A stretch of DNA of 64,000 bases from Streptomyces parvus. GTDB taxonomy: Bacteria > Actinomycetota > Actinomycetes > Streptomycetales > Streptomycetaceae. The position numbers were made by a program, and so were the translations under genes. Below the pieces are notes generated by a model that saw only the letters and a program-made list of their open reading frames with translations, ran no database searches and was not told where the DNA came from. The stretch covers positions 3,844,001 through 3,908,000 of the forward strand of contig NZ_CP135079.1 of NCBI RefSeq assembly GCF_032121415.1, given 5' to 3'. This document shows positions 34,449 through 43,091 of this stretch, piece after piece (positions within the stretch are counted from its first letter, which is position 1; each line of letters opens with the position of its first letter).

Positions 34449-36767
34449 TCACGCCGCCTTGAAGGTGCGCAGTCGCAGGGAGTTGCCGACCACGAAGACC
34501 GACGAGAAGGCCATCGCGGCCCCGGCGATCATCGGGTTGAGGAGCCCGGCGGCGGCCAGCGGGAGCGCGGCGACGTTGTAGGCGAAGGCCCAGAACAAAT
34601 TGGTCCGGATGGTGGACAGCGTGCGGCGGGAGAGGCGGATCGCGTCGGCGGCGGCGTTGAGGTCGCCGCGGACCAGGGTCAGGTCCCCGGCCTCGATGGC
34701 GGCGTCGGTGCCGGTGCCCATCGCGAGCCCCAGGTCGGCCTGGGCGAGGGCGGCGGCGTCGTTGACCCCGTCCCCGACCATCGCGACCGAACGGCCCTCG
34801 GCCTGAAGGCGCTTGACCACGTCGACCTTGTCCTGCGGCATGACCTCCGCGTACACCTCGTCGATGCCGACCTCGGCCGCGACGGCCTCCGCCACGGCCC
34901 GGTTGTCACCGGTGAGGAGGATCGGGGTCAGACCGAGGGCGCGGAGCCGGCGTACGGCCTCGGCGCTCGTGTCCTTGACCGCGTCGGCGACCTCCAGTAC
35001 CGCCCGCGCCTCGCCGTCCCAGGCGACGGTGATCGCGGTGCGTCCGGCGGCCTCCGCGGCCTTCTTCGCCTCGGCGAGAGGGGCGGGAAGGCGGATCTCC
35101 CACTCGGCCAGGAGCTGTTCGCGCCCGACGAGGACGGTGTGGCCCTCGACGGTGCCCTGGACGCCGAGGCCGGGGATGTTGGTGAAGTCCTCGGGGGTGG
35201 GGAGGGGGCCGGTGGCGGTGGTGGCGGCGGTGGCGACGGCTTGGGCGATGGGGTGTTCGGAGGCGTTCTCCAGGGCTCCGGCGATCCGGAGTGCTTCGGT
35301 GGTGTCGGTGGTGTGGGTGGTGTGGGTGGTCTGGAGGGTCATGCGTCCGGTGGTGACGGTGCCGGTCTTGTCGAGGACGATGGTGTCGACGCGGCGGGTG
35401 GTCTCCAGGACTTCGGGGCCTTTGATGAGGATGCCGAGTTGGGCTCCGCGTCCGGTGCCGACCATGAGGGCGGTGGGGGTGGCGAGGCCGAGGGCGCAGG
35501 GGCAGGCGATGATGAGGACGGCGACGGCTGCGGTGAAGGCGGCGGTGAGTCCGGCGCCGTTGCCGAGCCAGTAGCCGAGGGTGGCGAGGGCGAGGGTGAT
35601 GACGATGGGGACGAAGACGGCGGAGATGCGGTCGGCGAGGCGTTGGGCGGAGGCTTTGCCGTTCTGGGCGTCCTGGACGAGTTCGGCCATGCGGGCGAGT
35701 TGGGTGTCGCCGCCGACGCGGGTGGCTTCGACGACGAGGCGTCCGCCGGCGTTGAGGGTGGCGCCGGTGACGGTGTCGCCGGCGGTGACCTCCACGGGCA
35801 CGGACTCGCCCGTGAGCATCGAGGCGTCCACGGCCGAGGAGCCCTCGACCACTGTCCCGTCCGTCGCGATCTTCTCCCCGGGACGGACGACGAAACGGTC
35901 GCCGACCTGCAACGCCGAGGTGGGGATCGTCGTCTCCGCGCCGTCGCGCAGGACCGTGACCTCCTTCGCCCCCAGCTCCATCAGAGCCTTCAGCGCCGCC
36001 CCGGCTTTCCGCTTCGAACGCGCCTCGAAGTAGCGTCCGGCGAGGATGAAGGCCGTCACCCCGGCCGCGGCCTCCAGGTAGATGTTCCCGGCGCCGTCGC
36101 TGCGGGCGATGGTGAACTCGAAGGGGTGCGTCATGCCGGCCATGCCCGCCGTCCCGAAGAACAGCGCCCACACCGACCAGAGGAACGCGGCCGACGTACC
36201 GACGGAGATCAGCGTGTCCATCGTCGCCGCGCCGTGCTTCGCGTTCGTCCAGGCGGCCCGGTGGAACGGCCAGGCCGCGTAGGTGACGACCGGTGCGGCC
36301 AGCGTCAGGGAGAGCCACTGCCAGGAGTCGAACTGGAGCGCCGGGACCATCGCCATGGCGATCACCGGTACGGCGAGGAGGACGGCGGTGACCAGCCGCT
36401 GGCGCAGGGTGGTGAGCCCGTCGTCCTCGGTCGCGTGCCGTTCCGGATCACCGCTCCCCGGGGGCGGGGCAGCGGTTTCGGCTGCGGGCGGAGCGGGCGG
36501 CCGGGCGGTGTAGCCGGTGGCCTCGACGGTGGCGATCAGATCCTCGACGGACACGTCGGTGCCCGCGTAGGTGACCTTCGCCTTCTCGGTGGCGTAGTTG
36601 ACGGTGGCTTCGACGCCGTCCATCCGGTTGAGCTTCTTCTCGATACGGGCCGCGCACGAGGCGCAGGTCATCCCGCCGATCGCGAGCTCGACCGCGGTGG
36701 TACCGGCCTCGGCCCCGGCGGGGGTTTCGGCGGCGGTGGTTGCGGTGGTGGCGGAGTGCGCGGACAC
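34449..36767 (-). CDS. copA: Copper-exporting P1B-type ATPase (CopA)
   Basis: 772 residues. N-terminal heavy-metal domain with GMTCASC (Cys35, Cys38); eight membrane spans; CPC metal motif in IIACPCALGLATPTA (about 420); phosphorylation site DKTGTVTTG (about 464); GDGVNDAAALAQADLG in the hinge. The C-terminal NLFWAFAYNVAALPLAAAGL fits Cu+ ATPases. A CsoR-type palindrome sits 25 nt upstream of the start. No csoR or copZ gene is adjacent; cutC is divergent. Confidence 0.93.
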   Translation of the reverse strand: MSAHSATTATTAAETPAGAEAGTTAVELAIGGMTCASCAARIEKKLNRMDGVEATVNYATEKAKVTYAGTDVSVEDLIATVEATGYTARPPAPPAAETAAPPPGSGDPERHATEDDGLTTLRQRLVTAVLLAVPVIAMAMVPALQFDSWQWLSLTLAAPVVTYAAWPFHRAAWTNAKHGAATMDTLISVGTSAAFLWSVWALFFGTAGMAGMTHPFEFTIARSDGAGNIYLEAAAGVTAFILAGRYFEARSKRKAGAALKALMELGAKEVTVLRDGAETTIPTSALQVGDRFVVRPGEKIATDGTVVEGSSAVDASMLTGESVPVEVTAGDTVTGATLNAGGRLVVEATRVGGDTQLARMAELVQDAQNGKASAQRLADRISAVFVPIVITLALATLGYWLGNGAGLTAAFTAAVAVLIIACPCALGLATPTALMVGTGRGAQLGILIKGPEVLETTRRVDTIVLDKTGTVTTGRMTLQTTHTTHTTDTTEALRIAGALENASEHPIAQAVATAATTATGPLPTPEDFTNIPGLGVQGTVEGHTVLVGREQLLAEWEIRLPAPLAEAKKAAEAAGRTAITVAWDGEARAVLEVADAVKDTSAEAVRRLRALGLTPILLTGDNRAVAEAVAAEVGIDEVYAEVMPQDKVDVVKRLQAEGRSVAMVGDGVNDAAALAQADLGLAMGTGTDAAIEAGDLTLVRGDLNAAADAIRLSRRTLSTIRTNLFWAFAYNVAALPLAAAGLLNPMIAGAAMAFSSVFVVGNSLRLRTFKAA

Positions 36768-36791
36768 GGGGGTCCTCCCTGAAGCCGTCCC

Positions 36792-36812
36792 ATATACCCC
36801 TAGGGGGTATAT
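36792..36812. promoter_or_regulatory. CsoR-type copper operator
   Basis: Palindrome with core TATACCCCTAGGGGGTATA in the copA promoter region, matching the pseudo-palindromic CsoR consensus (TACCCC...GGGGTA). A half-site TATACCCCCC follows at 36828-36837. Confidence 0.78.
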
Positions 36813-36964
36813 CTAACTCTCCTCATGTATACCCCCCTCCCCTATGAAGTGCAAGGTGTGGCGGGAGGGGTGCGTCACTCGTCTGCGGGGCCGGGTCGCG
36901 CCCCGTCGCGCCTGTGCGTTCAGATAGAGGGCTGCGCGGCCCGTCGGCCACCCGTAGGCTGGCC

Positions 36965-36980
36965 ATTGGACTAGACCTAT
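36965..36980. promoter_or_regulatory. dre-like site upstream of cutC
   Basis: ATTGGACTAGACCTAT resembles the DasR consensus with TGG-CTAGACC conserved, 44 nt before the cutC start. Weaker than the perfect palindrome at 10865. Confidence 0.4.
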
Positions 36981-37023
36981 AGCCGTGTAGGCCTGTAGTT
37001 GTGTATCGGAGGAATGGGGACCC

Positions 37024-37713
37024 ATGAGCAACCGTGCAGTCCTGGAGGTGATCGCTCTCGACGCGGAGGACGCGGTCGCTGCCCAGGCCGGTGGTGCAGA
37101 CCGCCTCGAACTGGTCACCGACATGGCCGCCGACGGTCTCACACCGTCCCGGCAGACCTTCGCGGCGATCAGGTCCGCCGTGGACATTCCGCTGCGCGTG
37201 ATGCTCAGGACGGCGGACGGCTTCGCCGCCGGTGACATCGATGTACTGGTCGGCCGGGCCCACGAGCTGCGGGAGGCGGGGGCCGAGGAGTTCGTGTTCG
37301 GCTTCCTCGACGCGGAGGGCCACGCCGACCTCGTCGCCGTCGAGCGGCTCGCCGCCGAGCTGGACGGCTGCCGGTGGACGTTCCACCGGGCGATCGACCG
37401 GTGCGTCGACCGCGACGCCCTGCGCAAGCAGCTCGCGGACCTGCCGGGCCTCGACACGTTCCTCACGGCGGGCTCCCCGGCCGGGGTGGACGCCGGTATC
37501 CCGACCCTCCTGGCCGAGGCGGCCCGCAGCGGCGAGCCGGGATACCAGGCGCGGGTCCTGGTCGGCGGCGGCCTGCACCTGCACCACCTGCCCCAGCTGC
37601 TGGCGGCGGGGATCGACGCGTTCCACATCGGCGGCGCGGCGCGGCCGGCGGGCTGGTCGGCCCCGGTCGACGCGGCGGCGGTTCGGGAGTGGCGCGAGGC
37701 GCTGGACGCCTGA
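37024..37713 (+). CDS. cutC: CutC family copper-homeostasis-type TIM-barrel protein
   Basis: 229 residues. AVLEVIALDAEDAVAAQAGG then ADRLELVTDM, RVMLRTADGFAAGDID, FHRAIDRCVDRDALRKQ, FLTAGSPAGVDAGIPTL and AFHIGGAARPAGWS, the CutC pattern. CutC was named for copper tolerance but its biochemical role is unclear. ATG preceded by GGAGGAATGGGG. Divergent from copA with a 256-nt gap carrying the CsoR-type site and a dre-like site, which fits either regulation. Confidence 0.88.
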   Translation: MSNRAVLEVIALDAEDAVAAQAGGADRLELVTDMAADGLTPSRQTFAAIRSAVDIPLRVMLRTADGFAAGDIDVLVGRAHELREAGAEEFVFGFLDAEGHADLVAVERLAAELDGCRWTFHRAIDRCVDRDALRKQLADLPGLDTFLTAGSPAGVDAGIPTLLAEAARSGEPGYQARVLVGGGLHLHHLPQLLAAGIDAFHIGGAARPAGWSAPVDAAAVREWREALDA

Positions 37714-37735
37714 GGCCCGAGGCCCGGCGGGGGAG

Positions 37736-37777
37736 TGGAGGGGGCGGGACCCAGGGACCGGAGAGCCCCGCCCTCCG
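37736..37777. terminator. Terminator-like hairpin between cutC and the helicase gene
   Basis: GGAGGGGGCGGG near 37736 can pair with CCCCGCCCTCC near 37767 with one bulge, loop about 17 nt; a C8 run follows. Confidence 0.45.
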
Positions 37778-37796
37778 CATCCCGCCCCCCCCGGGT

Positions 37797-39899
37797 CTAC
37801 GCCTGATCCTGAACCAGCACCTCCGGCAACGGGGCCGAGTGCAGCACGGTCAGCCCCGACACCGCACGGGTCAGCGCCACGTACAGCCGCCGCAGCCCGG
37901 TCCGCTCGTCCGGCTCGCCGTCCACCACGGCCGCCGGCTCGTCCAGCACCACGTAGTCGTACTCCAGGCCCTTCGCCAGCGACGCGGGCACCAGCGTCAG
38001 CCGGGACGCGGCGGTGGTCTCCTCACCGGGCGAGAGATACGCATGGCCCGCCGCCTCCAGCGCCGCCCCCAGCACCGGGACGCGGGCGTCGGCCGCGATC
38101 AGCCCGATCGACCCCTCGTGGCGCAGCGACTCCTCGCAGGCGGCGACGACGGCCGCGTCCAGCTCATCCGCCGACGCCACCTCCCGCACGGCCAAGGAGC
38201 CCGGCGACTCCCGCACCGACTCCACCGCCGCCAGCCCCGGCGAGATCGCGGGCAGCAGCCGGGAGGCGTACGCGATGACCTCGCGCGGCACGCGGAACCC
38301 CGCCGTCAGTTCCTCCACCACCGCGTCCGCCTTGCCCAGGTGGAACAGCGCCTCGCCCCAGCTCTCCGTGGACCACGGGGTCGTCCCCTGCGCGAGGTCG
38401 CCGAGGACGGTGGCCGAGCCGGTCGAGCAGCGCCGCCCCACCGCCCGGTACTGCATGGGGGACAGGTCCTGCGCCTCGTCGAGCACGACATGGCCGAGCG
38501 AGTGCGTACGGGCGACGAGGTCACCGGCCTCGTCGATCAGCACGGCGTCGGCCGCCGACCACTTCGCGGACTTCACACTGCGGGCGGGCTTCGCCCACAG
38601 CAGCCGCTTCTGCTCCTCCTCGCTCAGCACCCCCTCCGCGTTCGCGGCCAGGAACTCCGCGTCGGACAGCAGCCGCAGCACGACCTTCGCCGGGTCCACG
38701 GCGGGCCAGACCGCCTTGACGGCCGCCTTGACCGCGGGATTCCGGGCCACGGCGTTCTGCACCCGGTCGTCGGGGGCCTCCCCGGCCTCCTCCATCCGTA
38801 CGAGGACGGCGTGCGCGATCCGCTGCGGCAGCGCCTCGTGCGCGGCCCCGTACCGCATGTCGCGGGCCAGCAGCTCGTCGACCATCTGCTGGATCTCGTA
38901 CGCGGGCACCCGCCAGCGCCGGGAGCCGCGCACCACGACGACGGGCTCGGTGGGAGCGGTCACATGCGAGCGGACGGCCCGCCGCAGCACCTCGGCCATG
39001 CGGGCGTCGCCCTTGACCACGGCGGTGGCCGCCTCGTCCTCGCCCCGCACCTCGACACCGGTGCGCACCAGATCGTCGACGGTGGCCTGCTTCACCTCCA
39101 GCTCGCCGAGGGCCGGCAGCACCTGCTCGATGTAGTGGAGGAAGGAACGGTTCGGCCCGATGACGAGGGTGCCGGTACGGGCGAGCCGCTCGCGGTGCGC
39201 GTACAGCAGGTACGCCACCCGGTGCAGGCCGACGGCGGTCTTCCCGGTGCCGGGCCCGCCCTGCACGCAGACGGTGCCGCCGAGGCCGCTGCGGACGATC
39301 TCGTCCTGCTCGGGCTGGATGGTGGCGACGATGTCGCGCATCGGCCCGACGCGGGGCCGCTCGATCTCGGCCTGGAGGAGCCGGCTGGTGTGCTCTGCCT
39401 CCGCCGGATCGGTGAGGTGCTCGTCCTCGTACGCGGTCAGCTCACCGCCCGTGTAGCCGAAGCGGCGGCGCAGCCCCACGTCCTGGGGGTCGGCGCGGGA
39501 CGCCTGGTAGTACGGCTGGGAGACCGGGGCGCGCCAGTCGATGACCATCGGGTCACCGGCGGCGTCGTGGACGTGGCGGCGGCCGATGTAGAACCGTTCG
39601 CCGTCCGCGCCCTCGGCCAGTTCGCCGCCGACGGCGTGCAGATAGTCGAGGCGGCCGAAGAACAGCGGGGTGTGCGAGAGATCGGCGAGCGCCTTGATGC
39701 GGTCGTCGATCTGGGCCTGGAGCACGGCGGCGTTGACCCAGTTCGCGGTGACATCGCGGATATCGAGGGCCTGGACGTCCTCGCGCATCCCGCGCAGGGC
39801 GGCGCGGGACGCGGCGAGATGGGCACGTTCGTGCGCCAGGGGGTCGGTGCCGCCGGTGGGGTCGGGGGTGGGATCGCTCTCAGCTACGTGCGCGGGCAC
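37797..39899 (-). CDS. HelD-like UvrD-type ATPase
   Basis: 700 residues. N-terminal coiled-coil helices (about 20-75), then domain 1A with Walker A GGPGTGKT (about 214-221), YDYVVLDE at the far end, DEAQDLSPMQYRAV (Walker B) and a long insertion between. This is the actinobacterial HelD layout that frees stalled or rifampicin-bound RNA polymerase; a DNA helicase role is less likely. Start is GTG 39899 with GGAGG 7 nt before it. A candidate promoter lies about 190 nt upstream; no rifampicin-associated element was found. Confidence 0.78.
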   Translation of the reverse strand: MPAHVAESDPTPDPTGGTDPLAHERAHLAASRAALRGMREDVQALDIRDVTANWVNAAVLQAQIDDRIKALADLSHTPLFFGRLDYLHAVGGELAEGADGERFYIGRRHVHDAAGDPMVIDWRAPVSQPYYQASRADPQDVGLRRRFGYTGGELTAYEDEHLTDPAEAEHTSRLLQAEIERPRVGPMRDIVATIQPEQDEIVRSGLGGTVCVQGGPGTGKTAVGLHRVAYLLYAHRERLARTGTLVIGPNRSFLHYIEQVLPALGELEVKQATVDDLVRTGVEVRGEDEAATAVVKGDARMAEVLRRAVRSHVTAPTEPVVVVRGSRRWRVPAYEIQQMVDELLARDMRYGAAHEALPQRIAHAVLVRMEEAGEAPDDRVQNAVARNPAVKAAVKAVWPAVDPAKVVLRLLSDAEFLAANAEGVLSEEEQKRLLWAKPARSVKSAKWSAADAVLIDEAGDLVARTHSLGHVVLDEAQDLSPMQYRAVGRRCSTGSATVLGDLAQGTTPWSTESWGEALFHLGKADAVVEELTAGFRVPREVIAYASRLLPAISPGLAAVESVRESPGSLAVREVASADELDAAVVAACEESLRHEGSIGLIAADARVPVLGAALEAAGHAYLSPGEETTAASRLTLVPASLAKGLEYDYVVLDEPAAVVDGEPDERTGLRRLYVALTRAVSGLTVLHSAPLPEVLVQDQA

Positions 39900-40090
39900 G
39901 GTGTTGCCTCCGGCTCTTCAACGCAGGACGGCGGGCCGCGCGCCGCGACCGGCGTGGGCCGGAGCAGGGCGGTCCGCTCGGAAGGTTGGTTCGCGTGGGT
40001 GCCGGCCGGTTTCCGTCCGGCCGACGGCGCTCCCCCGGCTGCCGGCAGCGAAAGGCCGGTACCACGGTGCGGGAGGCGGGCAGACCGGCG

Positions 40091-40120
40091 ATTGTAGCCA
40101 CAGGGCGGCGCACGGTCGAA
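40091..40120 (-). promoter_or_regulatory. Candidate promoter of the HelD-like gene
   Basis: Minus-strand -10 TACAAT (5/6 to consensus) and -35 TTCGAC (4/6), 18 nt apart, 190 nt upstream of the GTG. The long leader is unusual but the hexamers stand out. Confidence 0.4.
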
Positions 40121-40224
40121 ACGAATTACAGGGTTCCGCCGGCGTACGGGCCCGGCCGGCGACGGGCTCCGCCGTCCGCACGGGCTCCGCCCGGGGGAGC
40201 GGGTCCAAGGGGTACCCGTAGGGG

Positions 40225-40241
40225 ATGCCGGGCCCCGGCAT
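40225..40241. promoter_or_regulatory. Perfect palindrome upstream of the 62-residue gene
   Basis: ATGCCGGGCCCCGGCAT is a perfect 17-bp palindrome with a one-base centre, about 85 nt before the start at 40326. Could be an operator or a hairpin in the leader. Confidence 0.4.
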
Positions 40242-40325
40242 GGCACCGCAGACCTACCCGCCCGCTCACCGGCTTCCGTCTGCGGGCCGACGCGCCCGAA
40301 CGGGTGACGGGAGCACCATGGATAC

Positions 40326-40514
40326 ATGAGCACAGCCACCCTGAACCCACGCACGACCGGCCCCGCGCACGGCGCGACCGCGGCGACCGGTGACCACCGA
40401 CCCCACCGCGTCGGCGACGCGCTGCGCGCCGTGAAGGTGTTCGTGACGACGGCGTTCGGCGTCGCCGTCCTGGGGGAGTACGCGGAAGAGGCGGGCGTGC
40501 GGCGGGCCCGCTGA
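40326..40514 (+). CDS. Small conserved Streptomyces protein, unknown
   Basis: 62 residues. Low-complexity N-terminus, then VGDALRAVKVFVTTAFGVAV and LGEYAEEAGVRRAR. The hydrophobic segment (about 36-52) could lie on a membrane. Its stop codon sits inside a strong hairpin (40499-40525) that would terminate both it and the convergent XPB gene. Confidence 0.65.
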   Translation: MSTATLNPRTTGPAHGATAATGDHRPHRVGDALRAVKVFVTTAFGVAVLGEYAEEAGVRRAR

Positions 40515-40525
40515 GGGCCCGCCGC
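40499..40525. terminator. Bidirectional terminator hairpin
   Basis: GCGGCGGGCCC (40499-40509) pairs perfectly with 40515-40525, loop GCTGA, including the stop of the small gene. Confidence 0.7.
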
Positions 40526-40540
40526 GGCCTTCTCGGTCCC

Positions 40541-42184
40541 TCAGCTCCCGGCGAGGAGCTCGTCCGCGTCGACGATGCGGTACGCGTACCCCTGCTCGGC
40601 CAGGAAGCGCTGGCGGTGCGCCGCGAAGTCCTGGTCGATGGTGTCGCGGGCGACGACCGAGTAGAACCGGGCCTCGTGCCCGTCGGCCTTCGGCCGCAGG
40701 ACGCGGCCCAGCCGCTGGGCCTCCTCCTGGCGTGAACCGAAGGTGCCGGAGACCTGGATGGCGACGGTGGCCTCGGGCAGGTCGATGGAGAAGTTGGCGA
40801 CCTTGGAGACGACGAGGACGCTGATCTCCCCGTTCCGGAACGCGTCGAAGAGCTTCTCGCGCTGGGCGTTGCTCGTCTCCCCCTTGATGACGGGCGCGTC
40901 CAGGTGTTCGCCCAGCTCATCCAGCTGGTCGATGTACTGCCCGATGACGAGCGTCTGCTCGCCGCGGTGCTTGCGCACCAGCGCCTCGGTCACCTTCCGC
41001 TTGGTGGCGGTGGTGGCGCAGAACCGGTACTTCTCCTCCGTCTCGGCGGTCGCGTAGGCGAGCCGCTCGGAGTCGGTGAGGTTGACGCGGACCTCGACGC
41101 AGTCGGCGGGCGCGATGTAGCCCTGCGCCTCGATCTCCTTCCAGGGCGCGTCGAACCGCTTGGGCCCGATGAGAGAGAACACGTCGGACTCCCGCCCGTC
41201 CTCCCGCACGAGCGTCGCGGTCAGACCCAGCCGCCGCCGGGCCTGGAGGTCGGCGGTGAACTTGAAGACGGGGGCGGGCAGCAGGTGCACCTCGTCGTAG
41301 ACGACGAGCCCCCAGTCACGGGAGTCGAAGAGCTCCAGGTGCGGGTAGACGCCCTTCCGCCGGGTGGTCAGCACCTGGTAGGTGGCGATGGTGACCGGCC
41401 GGATCTCCTTGCGGGTCCCGCTGTACTCGCCGATCTCGTCCTCGGTGAGGGAGGTCCGCTTCACCAGTTCGTGCTTCCACTGGCGGGCGGAGACGGTGTT
41501 GGTGACGAGGATCAGCGTGGTGGCCTTGGCCTGGGCCATGGCACCGGCCCCGACGAGGGTCTTCCCGGCCCCGCAGGGGAGCACCACAACCCCCGACCCA
41601 CCGTGCCAGAAGCCCTCCACGGCCTGCTTCTGGTAGGGCCGCAGCGCCCAGCCGTCCTCGGCCAGCTCGATCGGATGGGCCTCCCCGTCGACGTAACCGG
41701 CGAGGTCCTCGGCAGGCCACCCGAGCTTGAGCAGCGTCTGCTTGACCTGCCCGCGCTCGGAGGGGTGCACGGCCACGGTGTCCGGGTCGATCCGGGCCCC
41801 GACCAGCGGCTGGACCTTCTTCGACCGGAGGATCTCCTCCAGCACGGGCCGGTCGGTGGTGGTAAGCACGAGCCCGTGCACGGGGTGCTTGGAGAGGGTG
41901 AGCCGCCCGTACCGCGCCATCGTCTCGGCGATGTCGACCAGGAGCGCGTGCGGCACGGGATACCGGGAGTACTCGACGAGCGCGTCGACGACCTGCTCGG
42001 CGTCGTGCCCGGCGGCGCGGGCGTTCCACAGCCCGAGCGGGGTGACCCGGTACGTGTGGATGTGCTCGGGCGCACGCTCCAGCTCCGCGAACGGCGCGAT
42101 GGCACGACGGCAGGCGTCCGCCTGGTCGTGGTCGACTTCGAGGAGCAGCGTCTTGTCGCTCTGGACGATGAGGGGTCCGGTCAC
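40541..42184 (-). CDS. XPB-type DNA repair helicase (ERCC3/Ssl2-like)
   Basis: 547 residues, superfamily 2. N-terminal damage-recognition-like domain; Walker A LPCGAGKTLVG (about 200-210); DEVH box (about 296); RED motif in LTATLVREDGRESD; motif VI QRLGRVLRPKADG. Archaeal and mycobacterial XPB proteins are 3'-5' helicases, and a nuclease partner (Bax1) often pairs with archaeal ones. Here the partner may be the large protein at 43092-45557. GTG start. Confidence 0.9.
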   Translation of the reverse strand: MTGPLIVQSDKTLLLEVDHDQADACRRAIAPFAELERAPEHIHTYRVTPLGLWNARAAGHDAEQVVDALVEYSRYPVPHALLVDIAETMARYGRLTLSKHPVHGLVLTTTDRPVLEEILRSKKVQPLVGARIDPDTVAVHPSERGQVKQTLLKLGWPAEDLAGYVDGEAHPIELAEDGWALRPYQKQAVEGFWHGGSGVVVLPCGAGKTLVGAGAMAQAKATTLILVTNTVSARQWKHELVKRTSLTEDEIGEYSGTRKEIRPVTIATYQVLTTRRKGVYPHLELFDSRDWGLVVYDEVHLLPAPVFKFTADLQARRRLGLTATLVREDGRESDVFSLIGPKRFDAPWKEIEAQGYIAPADCVEVRVNLTDSERLAYATAETEEKYRFCATTATKRKVTEALVRKHRGEQTLVIGQYIDQLDELGEHLDAPVIKGETSNAQREKLFDAFRNGEISVLVVSKVANFSIDLPEATVAIQVSGTFGSRQEEAQRLGRVLRPKADGHEARFYSVVARDTIDQDFAAHRQRFLAEQGYAYRIVDADELLAGS

Positions 42185-42256
42185 GCGCTTCGGCCCTTTC
42201 TGCGGGGTACGGCCACGGCTGCGGCCAAACGTCCAGTGTGCATCATGCGCGGGCGA

Positions 42257-43042
42257 TCACGCCTGGCTCCCGCCGGGACGGGCCCGCCGCTGCGGCCCGA
42301 ACCGCACCGGCACCCCCGGGGAATACAGCACGCTCATCGGCTCCCCGACGGGTGCGGGCAGTCCGCCCGCCGCGACCAGGTCCTCGTCGCACTCCAGCAG
42401 CTCCGCCCGGTGGAGCGGCCACCGGGGATGGACGTTGGGGAGGTGGGCGGTCCGCCCGAAGAACGCGGTGTGCAGGGCCCAGCGGGCGGTCAGGAAGTGC
42501 TCCAGCGGTGTGGGTTCGGCGATCGCGTCACCGGGCCGGAGCACGATCCTGCTCCCCGCCCCGCGCGGACCGGGCCACCGGCGCCTGCTCGTGTACGTGA
42601 CGGTGCCGCCGGACCGCTCGATGCCCATCCGGGACCACACGTACGGCAACCGGACCGCGGCCCGCGCCACGAGGACCGGGACGAGCCGGGAGGCGTCGAG
42701 GGACCGGAAGACGACAGCACGCCGACCGCGTCCGTCGACGGAGTACAGCCGGACGTTGGTCTCGGGAAAGGTCCCCAGGTACGGAATCCCCGGCAGCCCG
42801 AGCACCCCCACCCGGTACATCCGGAACGCCACGAGCCCCACGTACGTCGTCGCCCCGTCGAACGTGTCCGGCACCGTCCCCGGCGGCAACAGCGGCGCGA
42901 CGTCCGCCGGGTCGACCGCCCAGTGCAGGAACGCCAGATCCAGCCAGGACTGCGTGAGCAGGGGCGGCATCGGGGCGGCGGGCGGGTGCGGCGACACCGG
43001 CTCGGGTGACACCGGGCCGGTGGCGGGGCGGGCTGTGGACAT
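42257..43042 (-). CDS. DUF2071 (YqjF-like) protein
   Basis: 261 residues. TQSWLDLAFLHWAVDPADVA, VAFRMYRVGVLGLPGIPYLG and FPETNVRLYSVDGRGRRAVV match the DUF2071 fold (acetoacetate-decarboxylase-like). Lies between the XPB helicase and its putative partner; the link may be chance, since the product looks like a stand-alone small-molecule protein. Confidence 0.82.
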   Translation of the reverse strand: MSTARPATGPVSPEPVSPHPPAAPMPPLLTQSWLDLAFLHWAVDPADVAPLLPPGTVPDTFDGATTYVGLVAFRMYRVGVLGLPGIPYLGTFPETNVRLYSVDGRGRRAVVFRSLDASRLVPVLVARAAVRLPYVWSRMGIERSGGTVTYTSRRRWPGPRGAGSRIVLRPGDAIAEPTPLEHFLTARWALHTAFFGRTAHLPNVHPRWPLHRAELLECDEDLVAAGGLPAPVGEPMSVLYSPGVPVRFGPQRRARPGGSQA

Positions 43043-43091
43043 GCCCGCAGCATCGCAGACGGGTACGCCCGCAGACGAGAAGCGGCCGCCC

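Larger units (their letters stand above)
39900..40325. other. Divergent intergenic region, 426 nt
   Basis: Holds a possible promoter for the helicase gene on the minus strand (TACAAT as ATTGTA at 40091-40096, TTCGAC as GTCGAA at 40115-40120, spacer 18) and a perfect palindrome at 40225-40241. No gene is convincing in it; a 4-codon ORF (ATG GAT ACA TGA) ends at the start of the small gene at 40326. Confidence 0.45.

Noticed and set aside
33990..36782. A 930-codon frame opposite the copper ATPase
   Set aside because: Gly/Val/Asp-rich antisense shadow of a well-supported P-type ATPase.
37778..37796. Run of eight C before the helicase gene as a promoter element
   Set aside because: It lies at the 3' ends of two convergent genes and is more likely part of the terminator area.
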